Assembly: GCF_003027925.1 (NCBI RefSeq)
Contig: NZ_PYPS01000029.1
Coordinates: 1-64,000 of the forward strand
From: Micromonospora sp. RP3T
GTDB lineage: Bacteria > Actinomycetota > Actinomycetes > Mycobacteriales > Micromonosporaceae
Length of the DNA stretch: 64,000 nucleotides
Direction: 5' to 3'
A program made the translations under genes and the position numbers. Positions 49,344 to 57,020 of the stretch are shown here, in pieces (position 1 is the stretch's first letter; each line of letters begins with the position of its first letter). Under the pieces are notes generated by a model that had not been told where the DNA came from, ran no database searches, and saw only the letters and a program-made list of their open reading frames with translations.

Positions 49344-49398
49344 GATCATGAGGTTGACCGGGTGGGGAAGCGCTCTCCCGGCGGTCAACCTCATGATC
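49344..49398. repeat. Perfect 16-bp inverted repeat between convergent genes
   Basis: GATCATGAGGTTGACC at 49344-49359 is repeated inverted at 49383-49398 around 23 bases. It lies between the convergent inhibitor and HD-domain genes, so a bidirectional terminator or a dispersed repeat is likely. Confidence 0.75.
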
Positions 49399-49417
49399 AA
49401 CGGAACTGCCCGGTGGG

Positions 49418-50137
49418 TCAGGGCCGGGGGTCGAGGATGGCGCTGAAGCGCTCCTCGGCCAGGTCGAGCTGGGCGAAGATGTGTCGCTTGACCGGCATGG
49501 ACAGGGGCGTGTCCGGGCGGGCGACCAGCTCGCGGAAGACCGGCACCAGCGGGCGGTACTTGGTGGCCGCGCGGGCCACCTTCGGGCCCACCGTGTGGAT
49601 CACGCCGACGCCGTTGTCGGTGAAGTCGGACACCTTGATCACCCGTGCCCAGGGCTCCCGGTCCAGGCTGGTCGCCACGTGCTCCCGGTACTGCGCGTCC
49701 CGGTCCCGGTCCGGGTCGTACTCCGGGTTGGTGACCGCCGCGACCAGTCGCGCCACCCGCGCGCCGAAGCGCGCGGCGAGCGTGGCCAGCGCCGCCGTCG
49801 TCACGTCCCCGTCCACAGTTGGTCCGGCCAGCTCGGCCGGGTGGTCCTCGACCGCGTCGTGCAGCAGCCCCGCGACGATCACGTCCACGTCCCGCACCTG
49901 GTAGTGGTGCATCAGCCGGATCGCCACCCGCAGCAGGTGGTTCAGGTACGGCTCCCGGACCCGCCGGTCGTCGCGGTGCAGTTCGGCGGCGAGGTCCAGC
50001 GCCTCGGTCAACCGGTCGCGGGCCGCGTCGTCGAACGCGGCGACCTCCAGCCGGAAACGGGCCAGCAGGCCGGGCTCACCGTGGATCTCGGTGATCGCGT
50101 GCATCGGCATGGTGGCGAGGTACGCGGGGAACTCCAT
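49418..50137 (-). CDS. HD-domain hydrolase, SpoT/MESH1-like
   Basis: This 239-residue cytosolic protein has an HD metal site: EPYLNHLLRVAIRL with a ligand His, AGLLHDAVEDH with the HDxxED motif, and KVSDFTDN supplying a later Asp. The layout recalls the ppGpp-hydrolase domain of SpoT and MESH1, but no synthetase, TGS or ACT domain is present. Alarmone or other nucleotide hydrolysis is the best guess. ATG 50137 follows AAGGGA. Its neighbours are the RNase/inhibitor pair and a STAND NTPase, all linked to stress or conflict. Confidence 0.78.
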   Translation of the reverse strand: MEFPAYLATMPMHAITEIHGEPGLLARFRLEVAAFDDAARDRLTEALDLAAELHRDDRRVREPYLNHLLRVAIRLMHHYQVRDVDVIVAGLLHDAVEDHPAELAGPTVDGDVTTAALATLAARFGARVARLVAAVTNPEYDPDRDRDAQYREHVATSLDREPWARVIKVSDFTDNGVGVIHTVGPKVARAATKYRPLVPVFRELVARPDTPLSMPVKRHIFAQLDLAEERFSAILDPRP

Positions 50138-50197
50138 ACGTCCCTTATAGCTGATCTTCGCTCGCCGTGGATGTCGGCTGGCCGACGCGTACCGCCG

Positions 50198-53100
50198 TCA
50201 CCGGCGCCAACCCGGCAACTGCCGTTCGGCCATCTGTCGCCAGAACCGTCGCAGCGACCGCCGGTCACCGTTCTGCCACGGGGCCCGCGCCTGGGTGATG
50301 TACCGCAGCGTGGCCAGGTCGCTCTGTCGGGCGCAGAAGTTCTGGTCCAGCTCGTGCGGCAGATGCTCGCCCCGGCTGGGCAGCGGGCAGAGCCGGAACG
50401 CGCAGTCGTCCAGGCAGGTCGCGCCGGGATCGGTCCGTTGGTCCTCGCGCGCGGTCCGCATGGGCTGCATCGCCGAGCGGTCATTGGTCAGGCACGGCGG
50501 CAGGTCGCAGCGGTCCGCCCGGCCCAGCCGCTCTTCCCGTTCGGCCGACGTCTCGCCCCGGTCGGCGAGGTTGAGCAGCAGCATGATGTCGGCGAGCAGC
50601 CGCTGGGCGCGGCGGTCGAGGATGCTCCACCCCATCGAGTCGGGAATCCACAGCCGCTGCTCCCGGCGCACCAGGGCGGAGGCGCTGCACGAGCCCACCC
50701 GGCTCGCGGTCTCCCGCTCGTCCACCCAGCAGAACCGCTCGGGTCGCCGGGTGAGCAGGGTGAGCACGCAGAGCCGGCCGACCTCCAGCACGAACGGGTG
50801 CGCCGTGCACCGCTCGCGTCCGTGCACCGCGGCACCCGCGCTGGAGATCCAGTGCTGCACCATGCCGTACGGGTTGGCGCCTCGGCCACGGCGCGGCACC
50901 GGGGTGGTCGGGTCATCGGGGAGGGAGAGCAGCGTGAGCGCCTGGATCAGGACCAGGTGGCTGTACCAGAAACGGGAGTGGCGCAGCGCGTGCTCGGCCT
51001 TCTCCACCAGGAAACTGCGATCCCACTGCTGGCGGCCGACGGGTAGCCGGCGCGTGTTCGCGGCCAGTCGGAAACCCTGGGCGAGCGCCATCTCCGCGGT
51101 GATCGGCAACGCGGCACCGCCCGGACCGGATCCGCGCAAGGCGGCCAGCCACGGCTGCAGGGCGGCGCCACTGCGCTGTCGCCTGGCTTCCTCGGACGCG
51201 TCGGACTCGGTGTCGTTGACGGTGGACAGATGCAGCAGCGGCAGGAGCCATCCCCGCAGTTGTTGCTCCTGACGGACCTTTGCCTCGTCCGCGGGGTCCG
51301 AGCGGACGGCTGCCGGCCGCAGCAGGTCCGCGCCGGTGAGGGCCAGCGTGGAGTCCAGCCCGCCGAAGCCCAGCTCGCGCGCGGCGGCCAGCCGCACCCG
51401 GTAGGACTTTTCCTGACTTGCGATTCGGAACAGGTCCGCGTACGCCGTTGGCTCGGCCGACGAGCGGCGGGTCGCGGTGGCGTGCCGTCGCTGATCGGTG
51501 ATCAGCCGGGCGGTCTCCCCGATCCGGCGCACCAGGTCGAGCTTGGCTTCGTCGAGTGGCCGGTCCGGCGTGTCGTGCTGGTAGTCCGACCAGCGTCCGG
51601 CCACCTCGCGCACCAGCTCGGCGTGGCACGGGCGGGTGCTGGCGATGTCCACCTCCAGGGCAGCCGCATAGATCTCCAGTTGCCAGCAGTGGTTCGGCTG
51701 TCGGGGCACCCAGGCCCGCAACCGTCGCACCAGGTCCGCGGCGACGTCCGTCTCCGGGCGATTGCCCGTCACCGCGTCGCACCAGGTCGACGGCGTAGTC
51801 CAGCCCGACCTGCGCACCGTGCGTCCGCCGTCGGGTACCCCAGCCAGGTGGCGGGAGAGCAGCCGCAGCGCGTCGAGCAGCTCGCGACTCGGACGGGCCG
51901 CGAAGAGATGGGGCAGCAGCGCGTCGCGCAACGCGACGTCCGTGAGCATCCAGGCGCCCAGGTACGCCTGGATGTCGCCGTGGTGGAACCGGACGCCGTC
52001 GTTCTGGGCGTCGACGACGCCCAGCTCGCTGCCCTCGGTCACCGCGTGGGTGAGGACGTCGCGGTCTCGTGGGTCCCGGTCCCGGCCGAGCAGACGGACG
52101 AGGGCGTCGAAGATCGGTCGGTTCGTCGACGTCGCCTCCGTCCACCTGCGGTCGTCGGTGAGGTCGCGATAGGTGACCTGCAGGGAGTCGCGGAACAGCC
52201 CGACGCAGGCGAACGCGCCGAGCACCTGGAGGGTGTGCTCCCGCTGGGCGGAGTTCGAGGCGAAGTCCGCCCGCAGGTCCCCGGCCTGCAACGCCTCGCG
52301 CCAGTCCTCCAGCACCGGCCACCGGGCGGCGTACCGGTCGGTGGCCCGCGCGGCCACCCCCCGCTCGGACTGGTAGCCCGGCCGGGGGTGCAACCGCCCC
52401 CGGCGGTGAAGATCCCGGATGATCCGCAGGAAGACCGGTGACTCGGTGACGTCGGCGGCGACCACCAGGTCGATGACCGGCGCCCAGGTGGCCGAACCGG
52501 GACGATCCTCACCGCCGAGCGCATACTCGAGCGCGGCCCCCTCACCGAGCGATTCGAGAGCGACGACGATCGCCGGCATCCCCCGCAGCGGGTCGTACGG
52601 CCGGGAGGCGATCACCAGCGGCAGATGGTCGTTGGCCGCCTTTGCGATGGCCGCGCGGATGACGCTCTCCCCGCTGTGCTCCTTGTCCTCCCGGGCCGCC
52701 TCCTCCAAGCCGTCGGCAAGCACCGCCACATGGTTGCCCCAGCGCAACGTGCGCCACAGACGATTGCCCTGCGCGTCGCTGTACAGCCGGGCGTTGATCT
52801 CCTCCAGGAACCGGTCCCGCGCCAGCTTCTCGAAGTCGACGTTGTTCCTGTCCTGGGCGTCGTGCAGCCGGACGGGCACCGGCACGATGCCCCGCCGGGC
52901 GAGTTCGCGGGTCAACGCCACCAGGGTGGCGGTCTTGCCGCTGCCGACGCCACCCACGATCACGGTGGGACAGCGGACCCGGTCGTCGCGGATGCGTTCG
53001 ATCAGGACCTCGCACAACTCCTCCCGCCCGACCACCTGATCGATGTCGTCGCTGGCGGTGCGCACCAGCTCACACGGCTGACGCAGGGCCCGTTTGCGGT

Positions 53101-53551
53101 ACCAGCCGCGCACGTGCACCCGGGTGAACACGTAGAACACGAAGAATCCGAGCGCCGCGCCGGTGACCGGGCTGAGGAAGCCGGTGATCGTGGCGCAGGA
53201 TTCCTTCGGGGTGTCCCCGACCTGCCCGGCCACGTTGCCGCCGCAGGGATGCCGCAGCCGGCCGAGCAGGCCCACCGGATGGTCGACGTCGAGGTGGTAG
53301 GTAAGTAGGTGGGCCAGCGGCACGATCAGCTGGGTGATGGTGAGGAGCGCGACGATCGTCACCGCCATGGCGAACAGGACCAGCCACGACCAGGGGTAGT
53401 GCCACCAGCGGGCCCGGGTTGGGAAGATCGCGGCCTGTTGCTCCTGGTAGCCGCGGAGACCACCGCCGAACGTGGTCTGGCCCCGGCGGGACAGCCGCGC
53501 CCACCAGATCCGTGGGGTCCAGAGCCAGCCCCGCCACAACGGACCGCGCAT
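50198..53551 (-). CDS. Membrane-anchored STAND/NACHT NTPase with helical repeats
   Basis: This protein of about 1117 residues has two membrane helices in the first 155 residues (WSWLVLFAMAVTIVALLTI and FLSPVTGAALGFFVFYVF). They flank a cysteine-containing loop outside the membrane (RHPCGGN...KESCATI). The NTPase follows: GREELCEVLIERI, Walker A VGGVGSGKTATLVAL, Walker B VAVLADGLEEA and sensor VIASRPYDPL. The remaining ~650 residues are helical, likely a ligand-sensing or effector repeat region, with many cysteines in the last 100 residues. ATG 53551 follows GGGAGGGG; GTG 53596 is possible. STAND proteins act as switches in defence and cell death; the trigger is unknown. Confidence 0.8.
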   Translation of the reverse strand: MRGPLWRGWLWTPRIWWARLSRRGQTTFGGGLRGYQEQQAAIFPTRARWWHYPWSWLVLFAMAVTIVALLTITQLIVPLAHLLTYHLDVDHPVGLLGRLRHPCGGNVAGQVGDTPKESCATITGFLSPVTGAALGFFVFYVFTRVHVRGWYRKRALRQPCELVRTASDDIDQVVGREELCEVLIERIRDDRVRCPTVIVGGVGSGKTATLVALTRELARRGIVPVPVRLHDAQDRNNVDFEKLARDRFLEEINARLYSDAQGNRLWRTLRWGNHVAVLADGLEEAAREDKEHSGESVIRAAIAKAANDHLPLVIASRPYDPLRGMPAIVVALESLGEGAALEYALGGEDRPGSATWAPVIDLVVAADVTESPVFLRIIRDLHRRGRLHPRPGYQSERGVAARATDRYAARWPVLEDWREALQAGDLRADFASNSAQREHTLQVLGAFACVGLFRDSLQVTYRDLTDDRRWTEATSTNRPIFDALVRLLGRDRDPRDRDVLTHAVTEGSELGVVDAQNDGVRFHHGDIQAYLGAWMLTDVALRDALLPHLFAARPSRELLDALRLLSRHLAGVPDGGRTVRRSGWTTPSTWCDAVTGNRPETDVAADLVRRLRAWVPRQPNHCWQLEIYAAALEVDIASTRPCHAELVREVAGRWSDYQHDTPDRPLDEAKLDLVRRIGETARLITDQRRHATATRRSSAEPTAYADLFRIASQEKSYRVRLAAARELGFGGLDSTLALTGADLLRPAAVRSDPADEAKVRQEQQLRGWLLPLLHLSTVNDTESDASEEARRQRSGAALQPWLAALRGSGPGGAALPITAEMALAQGFRLAANTRRLPVGRQQWDRSFLVEKAEHALRHSRFWYSHLVLIQALTLLSLPDDPTTPVPRRGRGANPYGMVQHWISSAGAAVHGRERCTAHPFVLEVGRLCVLTLLTRRPERFCWVDERETASRVGSCSASALVRREQRLWIPDSMGWSILDRRAQRLLADIMLLLNLADRGETSAEREERLGRADRCDLPPCLTNDRSAMQPMRTAREDQRTDPGATCLDDCAFRLCPLPSRGEHLPHELDQNFCARQSDLATLRYITQARAPWQNGDRRSLRRFWRQMAERQLPGWRR

Positions 53552-53650
53552 ACCTGGCACCCCTCCCGGGACAGCGCCGACGCGAGCGATGCTCACGGCG
53601 CTTCTCGGCCGAGGCTAACCCGCCCCTGAGCGGCGACGACGGGGTTTGCG

Positions 53651-54061
53651 TCAGCCGGCCGGGGTGAGCCGCTTGACCAGGCGTACGCAGGTGCCCTCCG
53701 GCGTGCCGACGATCGTCGCCTCGTCCATCACCCGCGCCATGATCAGCCGCCCCCGGCCGCGGTCGCTCTCGTCGTCGCCGTCGGCCGGCCGCCAGGCGCC
53801 GTGGTCGCGCACCTCGATCTCCAGCCGGTCGTCGCGCAGTTCGACCCGGAGCGTGGTGATCCCGTCGGGGGCGAAGCGGTAGCCGTGCTCGATCGCGTTG
53901 GCGCAGGCCTCCCCGGTGGCGATCAGCACCGTCTCGACGTCCCACTCGCCGATGCCGTGCGCGTGCAGCCAGCCGCGCAGCCGCTCCCGGGTGGGCGCGA
54001 GCCGGCCGGGGTCGGCCGGCAGGTCGATGGTGAGGACCCGGCCGGATGTCCCACCCGTCAC
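53651..54061 (-). CDS. RsbW/SpoIIAB-like anti-sigma serine kinase (HATPase)
   Basis: This 136-residue GHKL-fold protein has an N-box GEACANAIEHGYRF and a G1 box VRDHGAWRP, followed by GRGRLIMARVMD. Proteins of this class bind and phosphorylate anti-anti-sigma proteins and hold a sigma factor inactive. No STAS partner or cognate sigma factor is adjacent. GTG 54061 follows GGAGG by seven bases. It lies 99 bases upstream of the STAND gene in the same direction, so joint transcription is possible. Confidence 0.88.
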   Translation of the reverse strand: MTGGTSGRVLTIDLPADPGRLAPTRERLRGWLHAHGIGEWDVETVLIATGEACANAIEHGYRFAPDGITTLRVELRDDRLEIEVRDHGAWRPADGDDESDRGRGRLIMARVMDEATIVGTPEGTCVRLVKRLTPAG

Positions 54062-54239
54062 GTCCGGCCTCCGTCCCGTGCCCGTCTCCGGGCCTGGGCA
54101 TCCACTCGCGCTGTCACCACCCGCTTCTCACCCTCTTGTCCCCGGTGACCGCCGTTTCATGCCACCGAGGGTGAGGTCCGGCAAAGGTGATCATCGCGCA
54201 TCGGGGCCGGCGTGTCAGCCGACACCCCGACGGAAGCCG

Positions 54240-54276
54240 CCGGGCCGGCGTCCGTCGGGTGCGGACGCCGGCCCGG
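54240..54276. terminator. Terminator of the pectate lyase operon
   Basis: A perfect 15-bp GC stem (54240-54254 with 54262-54276) closes a 7-base loop, 19 bases downstream of the minus-strand pectate lyase stop. Confidence 0.8.
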
Positions 54277-54294
54277 AGCGCGGGTGGCGAGCGG

Positions 54295-55674
54295 TCAGAG
54301 CGGGAGCCGGCCGGCGCCCGCCCAGGCGCCGACGACCAGCGGGACCAGCGGCGTCGGCAGCGGTGGCGCGGCGCGCAGCGTCGGCGTCCAGCCGGCGTCG
54401 CCGCCGAGGTCCGGGTCGTGCGCGGCGTTGTACGCGGCCAGCAGGTCCACCGGCCGGGCCCGGCCGTCGCCCTGCCGCACCCAGCTCCCGCGCTCGGTGA
54501 GCGCGGTGCCGCCCCAGTCGCGGATGAGGTCCGCCGGGTCGACGTCGTCGGCGAGCGTGAAGAAGTTGTGCTCCGCGACGATGGCGGACCGGACGCCGAC
54601 GCCGAGCGCGTACTCGAAGCCGGGGCCGCCGAGCCGGTAGTGGTTCTCGTGCACGTCCACCTGGCCGAACCGCACCCGGGGCAGCCGCTGGAGGTCCCCG
54701 TCGAACAGGTTGTGGTGCACGCTGACCTTCAGCCGGTCGACGTCCGGGCCGACCGTGTTGGAGGAGCCGATCAGCATCAGTTTGTCCCGCCCGACGAACC
54801 GGTTCCAGGACGCGGTGACCAGGCTGGCGGTGTGCGTGACGTCGAGCGAGCCGTCGTGCACCTGGTAGGGCCGGCCGAAGTAGCTCGGCTGCGCGCGGTC
54901 CGGGTTGTCGCCGTCGGTGAACGTGTTGTGGTCCACCCAGACGTGCTCGCTGCGCCGCACCGAGATCTGGTCGTACTGCGAGTTCCAGTTGCCGGCGTCG
55001 CCGTCGGTGGGGGACCAGGCCGGGAAGCAGTCCCGGGCGTCGGCCAGCTCCAGGTTGCGCACGATCACGTTGGCGACCCGGTCGATCATCACGGTCAGCC
55101 CGGTGAGCCGGGCGCCGCGCAGCCCGACGATCGTGGTGTTGGACCCGACGTTGAGCTGCGTCTGCCGGGTCTGGGCGGCCACCGACCGGACCCGGGCCGC
55201 CTCCAGCGGGCCGCTCGGGTCCACCCGGCCCCAGACCGCCGGGTCGTACGCGGTTAGGTAGGCCGGCAGCGAGTACTCCGGGTCGGCCAGGTCGGCGCAG
55301 CCCAGCGGCGTGCCGTCGGGCCCTTCGAAGCCGTCGATCGGGCCGGCCACGTACACGATCTTGGGCGTGGCGTCGGCCGCGTTCGTGGCGTTGTCGCCGC
55401 CGAGCGCGGCGACCAGCTCGGCGCGGGTCCGCACCACGCGGACCCGGTCGGCGGTGGCGGCCCCGCCGCCGGTGGTGCCGGCGCCCTCGGCGGCCCAGCC
55501 GTCGTTCGCCGGCAGCGCCTGGCGGCCGAGCAGCTGCGCCGCCGGCGCCTGGCGGCCGATCGGCTCAGCCGCGCGGGACGACCGCTGTCCGGCCGGCGCG
55601 GCCGACGCCGGTGCGGCGGTGGTGGCCGCGAGCGCGGCGGCGAGGATCGCGGCGATGACCGTTCGTCTACGCAT
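54295..55674 (-). CDS. Secreted pectate lyase (PL1-type)
   Basis: This 459-residue protein has a Sec signal (MRRRTVIAAILAAALAATTA, cleavage near ASA). A right-handed parallel beta-helix follows, of the PL1 pectate lyase family, which cleaves polygalacturonate by beta-elimination with calcium. Diagnostic segments are SNTTIVGLRG, NVIVRNLEL, EHVWVDHNTFTDGD with calcium-binding Asp residues, VSVHHNLFDG and LPRVRFGQVDVHENHY with the catalytic Arg. About 60 residues after the signal are low in complexity. It is the last gene of the leftward run and overlaps the oxidoreductase stop by eight bases. Confidence 0.9.
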   Translation of the reverse strand: MRRRTVIAAILAAALAATTAAPASAAPAGQRSSRAAEPIGRQAPAAQLLGRQALPANDGWAAEGAGTTGGGAATADRVRVVRTRAELVAALGGDNATNAADATPKIVYVAGPIDGFEGPDGTPLGCADLADPEYSLPAYLTAYDPAVWGRVDPSGPLEAARVRSVAAQTRQTQLNVGSNTTIVGLRGARLTGLTVMIDRVANVIVRNLELADARDCFPAWSPTDGDAGNWNSQYDQISVRRSEHVWVDHNTFTDGDNPDRAQPSYFGRPYQVHDGSLDVTHTASLVTASWNRFVGRDKLMLIGSSNTVGPDVDRLKVSVHHNLFDGDLQRLPRVRFGQVDVHENHYRLGGPGFEYALGVGVRSAIVAEHNFFTLADDVDPADLIRDWGGTALTERGSWVRQGDGRARPVDLLAAYNAAHDPDLGGDAGWTPTLRAAPPLPTPLVPLVVGAWAGAGRLPL

Positions 55675-56872
55675 GATGTGTTCCGTCCTGTCTGTCGGGG
55701 ATGTCGACGCCGAGGTCCACCAGGTGCGGCCGGACCGCCCACGGCACGCCCGCCTCGGACGGCAGCACGCCGGTCTCCGCCGCGTCCCGCAGCACCGCGT
55801 TGACGCCCCGGAGCACCCGGACCCGCTCCGGTCCGTCGCCCACGGCGCGCACCAGGTCGCCGTCGAGCAGTGTCGGCTCGGGCGCGTCCCGCAACGCGTC
55901 CAGCACCTCGGTGAACGGCCCGGTACGCGCCAGCGGCGCGATCAGCGGCACGCCGGCGGCGCGGTGGTCCAGCAGGTTCGCCAGCAGCCCGACCCGGCCG
56001 GGCACGGCGCGCGGGCGGGCGTCGCCGGGCAGGCGCAGCCGGTCGGTCGGGTACTCCAGCACCGCCCGGCCCCGCTCGCCGGTGACCAGCACGTCGCCGG
56101 CGACGTGCTCCTCGGCGGCCAGCGTGAGCGCGGCCAGCACCGGCGGCCCGACGTCCGGGGTCAGCCGCAGCACCGTGGTGTCGTCCACCTCGATCGGGCG
56201 GACCCGGTAGCGCTCCACCTCGATCCGGGCCGGTCGCACCGGCTCACCGGCCACCGCCCCGGCCACCGCCAGGCACTGCATCAGCGCGTGCGCGAGCGGA
56301 TTGGCCAGCGCGCCGTCCAGCGCCGGCCGGCCGTCCACCGACCGCCGACCGGCCCACGGGGAGCGGGCGTAGTAGGCGTCGGGGCGCTGCCAGGCCGCGA
56401 CGCCGGCGACGCCGGTGACCGGGCCGAGCCGTCCGGCGGCCAGCGCGCCGCTCAGCTCGGCCAGCGCCGCCGAGCCGAGCGCCTGGAAGTTGACCTGCAC
56501 CGCCCGCCCGGCGGCGGTGGCGGCGTCGACGAGCGCCCGGTGCTCGGCCAGGTCGAGCACGGGCGGCTTCTCCAGCAGCAGGTCCGCGCCGGCGGCGAGC
56601 ACGTCGCGCGCGATCGGCAGGTGGGTGTGCGGCGGCGTGCACACCACCACCACGTCCGGTCGGGATGCGGCCAGCATCGTCAGGTGATCGGTGAAGATCC
56701 CGGTCCCGGGCGGCGTCGGCGCGTCCGGTTCCTCCTCCGGGGGCCGCACGTCGACCAGCGCGACCAGCCGCAGCCGGCCGGCGCCGTGCAGTGCGGCGAT
56801 CACCCGCCGGTGCCAGCGGCCGTGCCCGTTCGCGCCGACCAGCGCCACCCGCGGCGGCGCGCCGCCGCTCAT
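55667..56872 (-). CDS. Gfo/Idh/MocA-family oxidoreductase, first copy
   Basis: This 401-residue NAD(P)-dependent dehydrogenase has a Rossmann start VALVGANGHGRWHRRVI, the nucleotide-site end VVVVCTPPHTHLPIA and the catalytic lysine motif DLLLEKPPVLDLAE. Its C-terminal domain is the usual sugar-binding sheet. The substrate is probably a sugar or uronate derivative, given the operon. ATG 56872 lies after a tandem-repeat spacer. The TAG stop overlaps the pectate lyase start. Confidence 0.87.
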   Translation of the reverse strand: MSGGAPPRVALVGANGHGRWHRRVIAALHGAGRLRLVALVDVRPPEEEPDAPTPPGTGIFTDHLTMLAASRPDVVVVCTPPHTHLPIARDVLAAGADLLLEKPPVLDLAEHRALVDAATAAGRAVQVNFQALGSAALAELSGALAAGRLGPVTGVAGVAAWQRPDAYYARSPWAGRRSVDGRPALDGALANPLAHALMQCLAVAGAVAGEPVRPARIEVERYRVRPIEVDDTTVLRLTPDVGPPVLAALTLAAEEHVAGDVLVTGERGRAVLEYPTDRLRLPGDARPRAVPGRVGLLANLLDHRAAGVPLIAPLARTGPFTEVLDALRDAPEPTLLDGDLVRAVGDGPERVRVLRGVNAVLRDAAETGVLPSEAGVPWAVRPHLVDLGVDIPDRQDGTHHA

Positions 56873-57020
56873 CGGTCCACCCCCGGCGCGTCGTCGCTGT
56901 CGGGCCGCGCGCCGTTGCCATCGCCGGGGCGCGGGTCGTCGCCGTCGCCGGGCCGCGCGCCGTTGCCGTCGTCGGGCCGCCCGCCGTTGCCGTCGCCGGA
57001 TGGTGCCGGCGTGCCGCCGG
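56873..57020. repeat. Low-complexity tandem repeat spacer inside the uronate operon
   Basis: The 148 bases between the fructuronate reductase stop and the oxidoreductase start consist largely of degenerate units around GGCAACGGCGCGCGGCCCG. Units are roughly 24-36 bases apart. It is not part of either reading frame and looks like a minisatellite within the transcript. Confidence 0.6.

Noticed and set aside
56873..57020. Possible extra coding region or CRISPR-like array in the uronate operon
   Set aside because: An open frame crosses the spacer (G/D/N/R/P repeats), but it runs out of frame with both flanking genes and has no start site of its own. The units are degenerate and adjacent, with no spacers.
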